From Tychonema sp. LEGE 06208 (lineage in GTDB: Bacteria > Cyanobacteriota > Cyanobacteriia > Cyanobacteriales > Microcoleaceae): 45,716 bases of DNA. The position numbers were made by a program, and so were the translations under genes. The stretch covers positions 1 to 45,716 of the forward strand of contig NZ_JADEWT010000048.1 in NCBI RefSeq assembly GCF_015207505.1. Reading direction: 5' to 3'. Each line of letters begins with the position of its first letter. The stretch's first letter is position 1. A model generated the notes under the pieces. The model saw only the letters and a program-made list of their open reading frames with translations, made no database searches and was not told where the DNA came from. Below, one piece after another: positions 34,836 to 43,882 of this stretch.

Positions 34836-35372
34836 TTAATATTCCAGCGGTTTTAAATCTAAAGCTTTTTCCATAGCTGCTAGTTCATCGCGGTGAGCTC
34901 TGACAGTAACCAGGCTCTTAGTTTGGCTTCCCGACTCAGCAACAGATTCGAGTTTAAGGGAAACTTGCTCCGAGCGTCCAGCTTTTTTCCAGTAAAATAT
35001 TCCCGCCAGCGGTGACAGCAGTACCAAAGCTAGGAAAATTTGACCTTGCTGGGGAAGTAGCATTCCCAAAAGCAAGCCCAAGGACAGAGTGCCGCCTGCA
35101 CTCAGCAAAGTGAGAAAAATAGCTAAAAACCAACTAGGCCGCACAAAACCTTCAAAAGTGACTTTATAGTTTGGGGCATCGACGGCTACAACTCGGTAAG
35201 CTCTAGAAGCAAAATACTCTTGTAGCTGGGTTAAAAGCGACTCTTGGGCGCGGGGCGAAGCAAACTTGATTTGTTCGATTCTTTCTTTGACTGAGGCCTT
35301 GATGAAGAAAAACAAGCCTACAGTCATCAGCAGGGCGATCGTAAACGTTGAAGAAAGAACAGTAGTATCCAT
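34836..35372 (-). CDS. Cofactor assembly of complex C protein CCB1 (DUF3529)
   Basis: The 178-residue protein begins MDTTVLSSTFTIALLMTVGLFFFIKASVKERIEQ with one N-terminal membrane segment (about 8-27). It continues with LTQLQEYFASRAYRVVAVDAPNYKVTFEGFVRPSWF, then two adjacent membrane segments (about 100-140: FLTLLSAGGTLSLGLLLGML and IFLALVLLSPLAGIFYWKK), and a soluble C-terminus. This matches the CCB1 family, needed for covalent attachment of haem c-i to cytochrome b6 in the b6f complex. The other CCB genes are not in this window. ccsA, another haem-attachment gene, is about 29 kb away. The ATG at 35372 gives the usual N-terminus. Identification rests on recalled family sequence and membrane layout. 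Confidence 0.7.
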   Translation of the reverse strand: MDTTVLSSTFTIALLMTVGLFFFIKASVKERIEQIKFASPRAQESLLTQLQEYFASRAYRVVAVDAPNYKVTFEGFVRPSWFLAIFLTLLSAGGTLSLGLLLGMLLPQQGQIFLALVLLSPLAGIFYWKKAGRSEQVSLKLESVAESGSQTKSLVTVRAHRDELAAMEKALDLKPLEY

Positions 35373-35440
35373 CGGTAGAAGTTTGTGTAATTGAAATTAT
35401 CTACTACTACTTTACAGAACTTTACAGACAAAAGCGATCG

Positions 35441-35568
35441 AGGACTTACGCAGACACTTGCTTACCAAAATTACCAACAAGCTTTGTAGCAAGGTTTTTT
35501 TCTCCCCATCACCAAATTCTTATATCTCCCCACGCTTTCTAATTTTCAAGTGACAATGCGTAAGTCCT
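35441..35568. mobile_element. 128-bp MITE-like element with AGGACTTACGCA ends
   Basis: AGGACTTACGCA at 35441-35452 and its exact complement TGCGTAAGTCCT at 35557-35568 enclose 104 bases without an ORF. Similarity continues inward (GACACTTG against GTCACTTG after a 2-base offset). No clear target duplication is seen in the flanks, so it may be old. Confidence 0.65.
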
Positions 35569-35690
35569 GACGTAGTGTAGCTGCTCTAATTCCTGTGCGG
35601 CGATGCTTGCAAAGCGAAGACAAGGAAGGCAGTTCGCTTTGCTAGTAGCGCCAGCATTTCAAGGGTTTAGGCATCCGATTCCAACACCGA

Positions 35691-36083
35691 CTAACCTGTG
35701 TGACCGGTTTCTAGGGCACGGGGGCGACGGCCAGACGCGCCGTTTCCCTGACCGATATAATCGTGCCACAGGCGAGCTAGGTCTTGAGCTTGGTGCCGCC
35801 ACTCGGGGAGGATTTGATACATCCGGCGGGGGCGGCCGCGTCCTTCTACTTTTTTCCAGTAACCGGTGATGACGGCTTCATCTTCGAGGAATTTGAGAGC
35901 GCTGTAGAGGACGGTATCGGAAAGTCGGTAGATGGGGAATTCCCGCTCTAGTTGTCCGATGAGTTCTGTACCGTAGGAATCCGATCGCAATAACACCGAG
36001 AGAATGTAGCACACTGCTAGTTCCTTGTTTAGATAAACAGGAGGGGGGTCTTGAAAAAATTGATAGATATGTTCAAATTTCAT
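35691..36083 (-). CDS. PadR-family transcriptional regulator
   Basis: The 130-residue protein has a PadR winged-helix domain: LNKELAVCYILSVLLRSDSYGTELIGQLEREFPIYRLSDTVLYSALKFLEDEAVITGYWKKVEGRGRPRRMYQI shows the helix-turn-helix (about 25-60) and the G-R-x-R wing (about 82-90). A helix QDLARLWHDYI follows; the usual second dimerisation helix is short. The last 20 residues (SGRRPRALETGHTG) are not conserved. Such cyanobacterial PadR proteins are often autoregulators. The start at 36083 (MKFEHIYQFFQDPPPVYL) fits relatives. Its divergent spacer of about 400 bases probably contains its operator. Targets are unknown. Confidence 0.87.
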   Translation of the reverse strand: MKFEHIYQFFQDPPPVYLNKELAVCYILSVLLRSDSYGTELIGQLEREFPIYRLSDTVLYSALKFLEDEAVITGYWKKVEGRGRPRRMYQILPEWRHQAQDLARLWHDYIGQGNGASGRRPRALETGHTG

Positions 36084-36489
36084 CTGTCTTGTCCGCTAGA
36101 AACTCTCGCGATACCGTCAGGTTGACGGGAGAGGAAAGCGGGGCGGGGTGTGCCGCTTCCTAAGAACTAAGTGGGAATCGGGGAAACAGAGGTGCAGTAT
36201 TTCCCCAGTTGTGTTGATGGCTCGAAAGAGTTGTGCTGCACTTAGGTAATGTTTGCTTGCGCCAAGGTTGAGGAGCGCTCACATAACTAGGGTAACTTTC
36301 TTTCTCTTATAATCTATCGCAGCGGCTATTGCCGGCGCGGGCGATCGCACATCAGAATTTCGTTGGCTTTAGTGATTAGTGTTTCCGCTCAAACTCAGCA
36401 GCAGAAACTTCCCTAAACCCTCTACCTGCCTTTCCAAGGGGGCCACAGTTTGTCAGAGCAAGCCGGCTTTTTCGGGCCGAAACTTGCTT
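36084..36489. other. Spacer of about 400 bases, putative promoter region of the PadR gene
   Basis: The region contains one HIP1 site near 36340-36350 and inverted GGCGGGG-type runs near 36121-36150. I see no gene, no strong repeat and no clear terminator. Confidence 0.4.
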
Positions 36490-36693
36490 TTAAACCGGGC
36501 TCAGACCTAACATGGCGCGCAGGGTAAAAGTTAGAAAGACAAAAGTCGCTACAATCGAAGTAACCAGGACGATGGCTGTTGCCGGTCGATCGAGTAGAGG
36601 TTTGAGTCGCTCGAACAGGAAAAAGAAGATTCCGAGACAGACAGTAATCAAAAAACGGGGGTACCTAGAGACGTTATTAATGAAATCTTGCAT
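36490..36693 (-). CDS. DUF751 (Ycf33-like) membrane protein
   Basis: The 67-residue protein MQDFINNVSRYPRFLITVCLGIFFFLFERLKPLLDRPATAIVLVTSIVATFVFLTFTLRAML is split here only for description. It has two membrane segments (about 15-33 and 40-62) joined by the conserved LKPLLDRP turn. This is the DUF751 or Ycf33-like family of cyanobacteria and plastids, of unknown function, thought to be thylakoid-associated. The length is typical. A small independent gene. Confidence 0.88.
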   Translation of the reverse strand: MQDFINNVSRYPRFLITVCLGIFFFLFERLKPLLDRPATAIVLVTSIVATFVFLTFTLRAMLGLSPV

Positions 36694-37075
36694 GAGCGCA
36701 GATGGGGTAATTTGTTACAGCTCGATCGTTGACTGGTAACACTTGTGAGCGAGTTAGATAATTTTGGCACAGCCGGAGCTAAATCGGCTCCTCGGGCGAT
36801 CGGGCGTTTTTGCCGGCGAGGCTGATATATATAATTCTAACGAATATTTTTGGTCGATCGATCGCGGTCTGTTTAATCCCGTGCAACATCCGGTGACAAC
36901 TTCAGAAGTATTTATATTCAGTTCTAGTTGCGATCGACATTATAAGGCTGTTATTTATAGATAAATGTCTGCTTCCGCACCTTCTTCCCTCTTGCCGCGT
37001 CCGTTTCAGAAACCGGCCTTACGGTAGAACTAGGTCGAAGGTAATAAAAGCCCACAGAATCAAACTATGTGAATT
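36694..37075. other. Spacer between DUF751 and the restriction gene
   Basis: About 380 bases with several CGATCG cores and no repeat array. A 66-codon ORF at 36764-36964 starts at TTG without a ribosome site and is not accepted. Confidence 0.4.
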
Positions 37076-38368
37076 TTAGTCTTTGATTTGGAACCAAATC
37101 CAAGAAATCCACCCTCGGACAGTAGAATAACGCCTTTTTATAGTTGTATCATTAATATCTGAACGATTTTCTGAGATTATTTTACAGATTGCATCTTCTG
37201 GCGGAATTTGTCCCAGTTCAAGCGCTAATTGAAACACTAAATAAAAAACTTTACGTTGTAAAATCTTATTAATCAAATCTAGATATTTTAATTTAGGTCT
37301 TTTATGTAAAATTGACCTTCCTTCACTTGTCAAGCGAAAAATTACTTTTTTTCTTAGGGAATCTTGATAATTTTCTATCAGTCCAATATACAATCCAGCA
37401 TTAGTATAATAATCAGTTTGCCTGCGGTCAAATTCATAGTTTTCTGTAATATCATCTTTAGTTAAATCTCTTTCTAATAACAATGATAATAAATCTACTA
37501 CTCTCTCAAATTTATCAGCTTGGGGAAATGGAACATCTGGCTCTGCAATTAGTTGAATATTATTGAATACCCGATCGACATCGCTCAGTTGTATTTCTTG
37601 GGGAGCGATCGTATAATTCTTTTGTTCTCTCAGTTTCAGAGAGTTATAATCTTCATCATTGCTAAATTCATAAATAAAAAAGCTAAAAACGTCGTTAGAG
37701 TATGTCATCAATACTGGAATTACTTTTTTAGTTATTTTTTGTGACCACAATCTGTAAGGATAGTAAAGTTGTCTAATCAAAAAATCCTCGATCGAATAGT
37801 TCTTAGCTTCTATCAATACAAAATAGTTGTCGCTTTCAAATCCGGCATCTATCTCACACTGAGAATTTTTAACCTTGATTGAATAGGGTTTGTTGGTGGT
37901 GGGATTGATAATATTAAAATTAAAGGACTCTGTAGACATTCTCCCAGAAACAGTATAAGCTGTTTTTTCGCCTAATAAATCATCTATAAGACCGATATTA
38001 AACGCACAGTGCAATGCGGAACTTTCAGAATATAAATTTGTGCAATCTATACTCTCTATGTGTGAAGGAAAGTCAAAAGGAATTACTTCTATTTCAGGAT
38101 CGTACTTAACTTCAAAGTGTGTACCAAACTTACCAATCACATATTTTGAGCGAGAAATTGGCAAGATTGATAGATGATTTTCTCGAAAGATATCCGGCAA
38201 ATTGACAGAGTGATCGAACTTTGCCATCAGCCTGCTTTCTCTTAGCTTGTTGATTTGAGCCGATTCTATTTCAAAACAGCCATTTTTATCTACTTCTTCT
38301 AAGATATTATGCGTTTCAAATAGTGTTTCCCAGGCTTTATCGTTAGCAGTCTTCTTGTTTTTTCTCAT
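37076..38368 (-). CDS. Type II restriction endonuclease
   Basis: The 430-residue protein has a PD-(D/E)XK active site candidate: C-E-I-D174 then 12 residues and E187-A-K189 (VLIEAKN), followed by DFLIRQLYYPYRLW. The C-terminal 130 residues (from about 300) contain a helical stretch DYYTNAGLYIGLIE and KVIFRLTSEGRSILHK, which look like a winged-helix recognition domain. It follows the DNA methylase gene by 2 bases, so the pair forms one operon; this order is typical for restriction-modification modules. The target is not visible: the methylase is a Dam/DpnM-class adenine methyltransferase, so an A-containing site is likely. Composition is distinctly AT-rich. Confidence 0.82.
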   Translation of the reverse strand: MRKNKKTANDKAWETLFETHNILEEVDKNGCFEIESAQINKLRESRLMAKFDHSVNLPDIFRENHLSILPISRSKYVIGKFGTHFEVKYDPEIEVIPFDFPSHIESIDCTNLYSESSALHCAFNIGLIDDLLGEKTAYTVSGRMSTESFNFNIINPTTNKPYSIKVKNSQCEIDAGFESDNYFVLIEAKNYSIEDFLIRQLYYPYRLWSQKITKKVIPVLMTYSNDVFSFFIYEFSNDEDYNSLKLREQKNYTIAPQEIQLSDVDRVFNNIQLIAEPDVPFPQADKFERVVDLLSLLLERDLTKDDITENYEFDRRQTDYYTNAGLYIGLIENYQDSLRKKVIFRLTSEGRSILHKRPKLKYLDLINKILQRKVFYLVFQLALELGQIPPEDAICKIISENRSDINDTTIKRRYSTVRGWISWIWFQIKD

Positions 38369-38370
38369 AT

Positions 38371-39261
38371 TTATTTGTCCTGAACTTGATAATTTAAAAT
38401 TAATACTTCATCAATCTTACCTCTTTTCAAGGCATTTGAGTTGATACTTCTCGTTGCCCTAACTTTTTTGATTGTATCCCGATAATCATTGTACAAATCC
38501 AGAATAAAATCCGTACAAGAATTACTCATCATCACTTTGCAACCTTTGGTCGTTAGGTCGTCAAAAACTTTTTTTAGTCTTTCTTGTTCGTGTCTATTAA
38601 AGCCATTCACATCATATCCAGTAAAAGAAGCTGTTTCCGAAACAGGATCGTAAGGAGGATCTAAATAAATAAAATCTCCTTTTCGGGCATCTTTAACAGC
38701 TTCTTGAAAATCCAAATTTGACAGTATAATGGTGTTGCTACTTAAGTATTTGTTTACAGCTCTTAAAACAGCCTCATCTAAAAAATTGGGATTTTTATAT
38801 CTACCAAACGGAACATTAAATTGACCTTGGGAATTAACCCTAAACAAACCATTGTAGCAAGTTTTATTTAGATAAATGATTCGTGCTGCTTTTTCAACTG
38901 CCGACAAATCGGCATATTTTTTAGCTGAACGATCTAAGTCTCTCATATCATAATAAGAAGTTTCGCTATTGCTATATTTATCCTTGCTTAATTCCTCCAT
39001 CAGCTCATCTAAAGAGTCTCTGATCGCTTGATAGCAGTTAATCAGTTCTCTGTTGCTATCATTGATAACAGCTTTTTGGGGTTGTAACTCAAACAAGAGT
39101 GCACCTCCACCTATGAAAGGTTCATAGTATGTATGTTTGCTTGTCAGCTTGGGAACATACTTAACAATTTCTGGCAATAACTGCCTTTTACCTCCTGCCC
39201 ACTTTAAGAAAGGTCTTACTAAGGGATTAATTTTCCCTCTTACTAACGTATCGCTTTTCAC
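38371..39261 (-). CDS. dam: DNA adenine methylase, D12 class (modification subunit)
   Basis: The 296-residue enzyme transfers a methyl group from S-adenosylmethionine to N6 of adenine in its site. FLKWAGGKRQLLPEI (18-32), YYEPFIGGGALLFEL (45-59) and the catalytic DPPY at 201-204 are in the order of the DpnM/Dam alpha class. GRYKNPNF and IDEVLILNY fit as well. It protects the host from the adjacent endonuclease. The ATG at 39261 begins MKSDTLVRGK. Upstream sequence is AT-rich. The cassette contains CGATCG sites but no full GCGATCGC, unlike its surroundings. The gene symbol reflects the family, not a proven GATC target. Confidence 0.9.
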   Translation of the reverse strand: MKSDTLVRGKINPLVRPFLKWAGGKRQLLPEIVKYVPKLTSKHTYYEPFIGGGALLFELQPQKAVINDSNRELINCYQAIRDSLDELMEELSKDKYSNSETSYYDMRDLDRSAKKYADLSAVEKAARIIYLNKTCYNGLFRVNSQGQFNVPFGRYKNPNFLDEAVLRAVNKYLSSNTIILSNLDFQEAVKDARKGDFIYLDPPYDPVSETASFTGYDVNGFNRHEQERLKKVFDDLTTKGCKVMMSNSCTDFILDLYNDYRDTIKKVRATRSINSNALKRGKIDEVLILNYQVQDK

Positions 39262-39423
39262 TCAGATGCCTCTAACGCTGAACAATTCATTGTACTTGAA
39301 TTTTTGTTCAAGTCAAGAGTAAAGGGTGATATTGATTCAAGGTGTAAGTCGCAGTTAAATCTATCGACAAAGACACCTTGACAAAATTTTATTAATCTGA
39401 TATGTGAGGGCAAAAATTTTGAA

Positions 39424-40359
39424 TTAAGCCGATCGCACTTCAATCACCCCTCTATCAAAAACCCGCTTGTCAGTACCGATAGAACTGACAAACATCCGGT
39501 CTTCATAAATATCAAACGTCGCAAAACTCAGCCGACTAGCCGAAAACTCCGTCCACTCAGAACGCCCCACCGGACGAGTGCCCCCGCCGGCCCCGCAAAT
39601 CAAATAAGTCGTACCGTCAATCGATCGGGTGCGTTCGTAGCTGTGCTCGTGTCCGTTGATATAAAGCTGCACGCCGTACTTTTTAAACAAAGGTGTCAAA
39701 GTCTTAATAAAAGGTTGATTCACTCCGTAGATACCAGAGGAATAAATCTGGTGGTGGCCGAACACAACTTTCCACGGTGCAGTGCTTTTACTCAACTCTT
39801 TCTCCAGCCAAACAAGCTGATTTTTCCAATCCGCATTGCGATTGGTATCTAATGCAAAAAACTGTACCGGATCGCGCCGAAAAGTATAGTAGCGACCTTG
39901 CATATTAAAACCCGCATATTTAACTTGCGGGTCGCCGTTAGCAGTGCGGATGTCGTGATTTCCCAGACAAGCATAAAATTTTACGCCTTGCTGCAATAAT
40001 GACTGATAAGGCTTCTCGAAAACAGCATTAATTTGTTCAATTTCGCCGTTATTGTAGATATTGTCGCCGGCGAGAACAGCAATATTAAAAGGATTTTCCC
40101 CGTGATATTGGGTCATCGCCTCAGCCACAGCATACTGACCTTTAGCCCCGGTGCCGGTGTCGGCAACCGAAATAAAGCGTAAAATAGGCGGTGAGGCCGG
40201 CAATGGGACGATCGCCCTTTGAGCCTCAACATTAGAAGGTACAGCAGCATTCGCGTCTGTACCCCAGGAAGTCCGAAGCTGAAGCATTTTCCAGACTCCG
40301 GTAAAATCTAAGCTGCTGAGACTGGCTAAAAATAGAAAGCGACGGCGTTTAAGGCTCAT
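39424..40359 (-). CDS. Metallophosphoesterase, purple acid phosphatase-like, exported
   Basis: The 311-residue enzyme has the calcineurin-type dinuclear metal motifs in order: D67-x-G (VADTG), G-D99-N-x-Y (AGDNIY), G-N134-H135-D136, G-H202-H203 and G-H237-E-H239-S. The layout fits tartrate-resistant or purple acid phosphatases, which release phosphate from esters at low specificity. The N-terminus MSLKRRRFLFLASLSSL resembles a twin-arginine signal (RRxFL followed by a short hydrophobic stretch), which suggests export of a folded metalloenzyme. It may help in phosphate scavenging, but no Pho box is obvious. The ATG at 40359 is the only start giving this signal. Monocistronic and divergent from the next gene. 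Confidence 0.88.
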   Translation of the reverse strand: MSLKRRRFLFLASLSSLDFTGVWKMLQLRTSWGTDANAAVPSNVEAQRAIVPLPASPPILRFISVADTGTGAKGQYAVAEAMTQYHGENPFNIAVLAGDNIYNNGEIEQINAVFEKPYQSLLQQGVKFYACLGNHDIRTANGDPQVKYAGFNMQGRYYTFRRDPVQFFALDTNRNADWKNQLVWLEKELSKSTAPWKVVFGHHQIYSSGIYGVNQPFIKTLTPLFKKYGVQLYINGHEHSYERTRSIDGTTYLICGAGGGTRPVGRSEWTEFSASRLSFATFDIYEDRMFVSSIGTDKRVFDRGVIEVRSA

Positions 40360-40458
40360 GATGATTCAGTTACAACTAATAAAATGATAAATTAAGGCTG
40401 AGAAGACTCAACTAAAATTCAATTTTAGATATATTTGCAACGCTCCAAGGCAAAGAAA

Positions 40459-41505
40459 ATGTCAGAAGAACAACTAAACCAACCAACTCCAGAAGCGTCT
40501 CAATCTCCGAAAGCGGAGGTTGGCGAGGCGGCTGCAAAGTCTGCCGCCACAACCAGCCAAGCTCAAAATGCCAGCAGCGCCGTTCCCAAAAATCAGAAAA
40601 TCAAAGCTTTGATTTTCTCAATTCGGAATTTGGGGAAAAAAGGGAAAAATGTAGCAGCAGAACCCCCGTTGCAGCCCCAAAAGCCGATCGCGCCCACCGC
40701 TTCTGACTCAGCAACAGTAACTCCTCCGGCTGTTGCTGCGGAAGTAAAAGCGCAAGTTAACAGCGTTCCCCCCCCAAAAGTTATGGTAAAATCCGATAAT
40801 AAAAAGTCTGTATCAAAACCCGCAGGCGACAGTTTTTTAGAGAAAGTCGTTGTACTTTGGCAAAGTATTGTGCGGTTAGTGCGCGAGCTGCTGCCGCCTT
40901 TTGTCAGCGCCAAGGTGTCAGATCCAATTTTAAACGCTTCCTTAGCAGCAATTCTCATCGTTGCAGTCGGTTTAACCTTCAACAGTTTCTCAGCAAAACC
41001 GCCGGAACAACTAGCAAAAGCGCCTATTGCAGCACCGCCGCAGTCGCCGGCTACCTTTAGCGATTTTTTGCCGGACACAGCCAAATCACCAGAGGCGATC
41101 GCAAATTCTCAGCCAACATCCGCTAAATTAAAAAGCAAATCGCCCGATTTAGTAGCACCAGACAAACGGCAATCGATAGAAATTATCCCGCCACCACTAA
41201 CGCCGGAACAGTCTTTGATTGCTGCAATTCAAACTCAAGTTGCTGACATTACCGATCGACTTGGCGGCGGTTTAGTTAGGTCTGTTCAAGCTGATTTCTC
41301 CATCGGCCTTTTGACAGTGAATGTCGCTGAAGATTGGTACAATCTCAGCACAATAGAGCAAAATCAGCTAGCAAGTAAAATGTGGAAAGAAGCTAATGCA
41401 CTCGATTTCAGCAAGTTACAAATTGCCAATTCCGAAGGTAAATTAATCGCTAGAAGTCCAATTGTTGGTTCGGAAATGATTATTTTAGAAAGAGGCATTA
41501 ATTAG
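40459..41505 (+). CDS. Pro/Ala-rich single-pass membrane protein, unknown function
   Basis: About 348 residues. Residues 1-125 are low complexity (A, P, S, K, Q). A weakly amphipathic region follows, then a membrane segment at about 158-175 (LAAILIVAVGLTFNSF). The last 95 residues form a conserved-looking domain: LIAAIQTQVADITDRLGGGLVRSVQADFSIGLLTVNVAEDWYNLS and ALDFSKLQIANSEGKLIARSPIVGSEMIILER. The latter recalls short alpha-beta domains in cyanobacterial periplasmic proteins. No enzyme motif is present. I start at the ATG at 40459 because AAGGCAAAG precedes it and the longer frame adds only basic residues. No family name is claimed. Confidence 0.7.
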   Translation: MSEEQLNQPTPEASQSPKAEVGEAAAKSAATTSQAQNASSAVPKNQKIKALIFSIRNLGKKGKNVAAEPPLQPQKPIAPTASDSATVTPPAVAAEVKAQVNSVPPPKVMVKSDNKKSVSKPAGDSFLEKVVVLWQSIVRLVRELLPPFVSAKVSDPILNASLAAILIVAVGLTFNSFSAKPPEQLAKAPIAAPPQSPATFSDFLPDTAKSPEAIANSQPTSAKLKSKSPDLVAPDKRQSIEIIPPPLTPEQSLIAAIQTQVADITDRLGGGLVRSVQADFSIGLLTVNVAEDWYNLSTIEQNQLASKMWKEANALDFSKLQIANSEGKLIARSPIVGSEMIILERGIN

Positions 41506-41854
41506 ATTTTTAACTTTTTGTATCTGTAAACCGTCCGACCATTTTTAAATTCTAGGACGCAGAATCAAATTATGTAAGGTGTGCAATGCACACCTTACCG
41601 CTGTTAATCTTTTTAAGAAATCGCATTTTCTTGGAAGTGATATCAATTCCATTAGGATCGGAATTATTCATTTCTCTCTGACCTCTCTGTGTTCTCTGTG
41701 TTCTAGCGCCGGTTAAATCATTCCGATGCAACCGGAAACGATAGGAGACAATGGGTAGGGGAAAACTTTTGAGCGCACTGATAGCAAAAAGGTGCGCCTC
41801 GCGCACCCTACATCACAAAATATGAACAGTCAACAGTCACCAATTAACTCATGA
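41506..41854. other. Convergent spacer with two hairpins
   Basis: TAAGGTGTGC and GCACACCTTA form perfect 10-bp arms around AAT (41575-41597), and GGTGCGC with GCGCACC forms a second stem (41791-41807). Either could terminate transcription of the flanking genes. A 78-codon ORF at 41570-41806 covers both hairpins and is not accepted. Confidence 0.6.
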
Positions 41855-43669
41855 CTAGAAAGGTTTATTAGTAGGTTTAAAACCCTGCTTTTTAAAATAG
41901 GTTCGGAATACCTCTTGAGCAATTGGTGCCGCCGAAACCGAACCAAATCCGCCGCCTTCAACAATAACTGCGATCGCAACTTCCGGCTTGTCAGCGGGAG
42001 CAAAACCTACATACATAGAATTGTCAGGATGTCCGGGCATTTCCACAGTTCCAGTTTTACCAGCACTTAAAGGAATAGTACCGTCATTCATCGCGCGGGC
42101 TGTACCTTTTTTCACCACGTCAATCAATCCTTGTTTAACGACGTTTAAAGTTGCCGGCTTAATACCTGTTGGAATTTTTTTAGTAATAGGCGTATTGGTT
42201 TGAGAAGCCAACAAATGCGGCTGTACTCGCGAACCGCCATTGGCAATAGTTGACACCATCACAGCCAATTCTAGGGGAGTACAAAGTACCAAACCTTGAC
42301 CGATCGCCATTGTCACCGTATCGCCCACATACCAATCTTCCCCATACATTTTCTGTTTCTCAGCAGGGATCGGAACTTGACCGTGATTGGCTGCATCCAA
42401 CCCCAAAAGCTTTAAATTAATAGCACCGCCAATGCCCATTTTTTTAGCCCATTTCGCCATTTCTTCCGGCCCTACAGCCATGCCTACTTGATAGAAAAAT
42501 GTATTGCTGCTGTAGGCTAAAGCGTCCCGAAAACCGATAACGCCGTAACCAGCGCCGTGTTCGTTAAAGGTAATTCCGCCGATATTAATAGAAGAAGATG
42601 ATACTAAAGTCGAGTCAGGAGAAAACTTGCCCGACTCCATCCCGGCTACAGAAGTTACAATCTTAAAAGTGCTGCCGACTGGATAGCCTTGAACTGCCCG
42701 ATTTAAAAATGGTTTGTCTGGCCCTTGCAGTCGATCCCATTCTTTTTGAGTTACCTTCCGAGTGAAAATATTGGGGTCAAACGTCGGCCAACTAGCCATT
42801 GTTAAAAGAGCTCCGGTTTTGACATCGATCGCCACAACTGCACCCAGGCGATCGCCCAAAGCTTTTTCTGCAGTTTTCTGCATATCCAAATCTAAAGTTA
42901 GCTGCACCGGTTTGCCGGGAATAGGAGCTTTTACACCCAAATCTTGGATTTCCTCGCCCTTAGCATTCACCTCGATCAAACGGTTTCCCCAAACGCCTTC
43001 TAAAGTTTTATTGGCTAATTTTTCAACTCCCATCTGACCGACAATCATTCCCATCGGATATGTAGGATTAGCTTTTAATTCGTCTAAAGTAGCTTCGCCG
43101 ACGTATCCTAAAACGTGAGCTGCTAGTTGTTCGTTGGGATTGTCTCGGCTCGATTCGGCGCGAATTTCAACTCCCCGCAAAGTATTAGCTTGTTCTCCCA
43201 ATGCGACAAAAGTACCGACATCGATATTTTTACTAATTCGCACTGGGAGGGCAGATTTGTAGCCTGCTTCTTCGATTTTTTTGAGAATTTCGGCTGCGGG
43301 AAGTTTGACGATCGGGCCGAGTGTAGCGGCGACTTCTTCCCAGTCTTTGGTCGATCGCTCTTTCGGCCACAGATAAACCGATCGAGATACGCGATTAGCC
43401 GCAAAAATTTTGCCGTTGCGGTCTAAAATTTGACCGCGATTAGCTGCGACAGAAACAGGGCGAATGCGGTTATTTTCCGCCCGCTGTCTGTTGTATGCTC
43501 CCTGTACCAGTTGCAGTTCCGCGAGACGAAATACCGGCAGCGTCACCAAAGTAGTGACTAGCAGCATCAAAACCATCACTTGGAACGATCGGCTGCGCTG
43601 GCGCGTACCATTATCCAAGGCATTTTTGTCGAATCGGACGTGAGATTTAAAAGAAAAATCGCCAGCCAT
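41855..43669 (-). CDS. mrdA: Penicillin-binding protein 2 (peptidoglycan transpeptidase)
   Basis: The 604-residue class B PBP forms peptide cross-links during cell elongation, with RodA-type glycosyltransferases. One membrane anchor lies at about residues 30-50 (VMVLMLLVTTLVTLPVFRL). The N-terminal module holds NRGQILDRNGKIFAANR. The transpeptidase motifs are S333-T-F-K336 (active serine), S387-S-N389 and K538-T-G540. Motif spacing and length are normal, so it should be active. PBP2 is preferred over FtsI because of the PVSVAANRGQILDRNG and GQGLVLCTPLELA context and length, although the two families are close. The start at 43669 precedes a 25-residue cytosolic tail. Monocistronic; rodA is not adjacent. 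Confidence 0.93.
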   Translation of the reverse strand: MAGDFSFKSHVRFDKNALDNGTRQRSRSFQVMVLMLLVTTLVTLPVFRLAELQLVQGAYNRQRAENNRIRPVSVAANRGQILDRNGKIFAANRVSRSVYLWPKERSTKDWEEVAATLGPIVKLPAAEILKKIEEAGYKSALPVRISKNIDVGTFVALGEQANTLRGVEIRAESSRDNPNEQLAAHVLGYVGEATLDELKANPTYPMGMIVGQMGVEKLANKTLEGVWGNRLIEVNAKGEEIQDLGVKAPIPGKPVQLTLDLDMQKTAEKALGDRLGAVVAIDVKTGALLTMASWPTFDPNIFTRKVTQKEWDRLQGPDKPFLNRAVQGYPVGSTFKIVTSVAGMESGKFSPDSTLVSSSSINIGGITFNEHGAGYGVIGFRDALAYSSNTFFYQVGMAVGPEEMAKWAKKMGIGGAINLKLLGLDAANHGQVPIPAEKQKMYGEDWYVGDTVTMAIGQGLVLCTPLELAVMVSTIANGGSRVQPHLLASQTNTPITKKIPTGIKPATLNVVKQGLIDVVKKGTARAMNDGTIPLSAGKTGTVEMPGHPDNSMYVGFAPADKPEVAIAVIVEGGGFGSVSAAPIAQEVFRTYFKKQGFKPTNKPF

Positions 43670-43882
43670 ATTAATTAATCTGCTCTTTTATTCAACTAAC
43701 AAGTAGATGCAGTTGCCATCCGGATTATTTGGTGGAAGATGCAAGCATTATAACTTCTCACTCTTTAGTGACAGACAGAAATTCTACCGGTTGGCAGACG
43801 AATCAGCCATATTTTGTGATTAAAGTAGATTTTAAATATCAAGTTTTTGTGACAATTCAACTTCTCAGGAGGTACAGGCGCT

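Noticed and set aside
36764..36964. 66-codon ORF before the restriction gene
   Set aside because: No ribosome site, no family, and begins at TTG.
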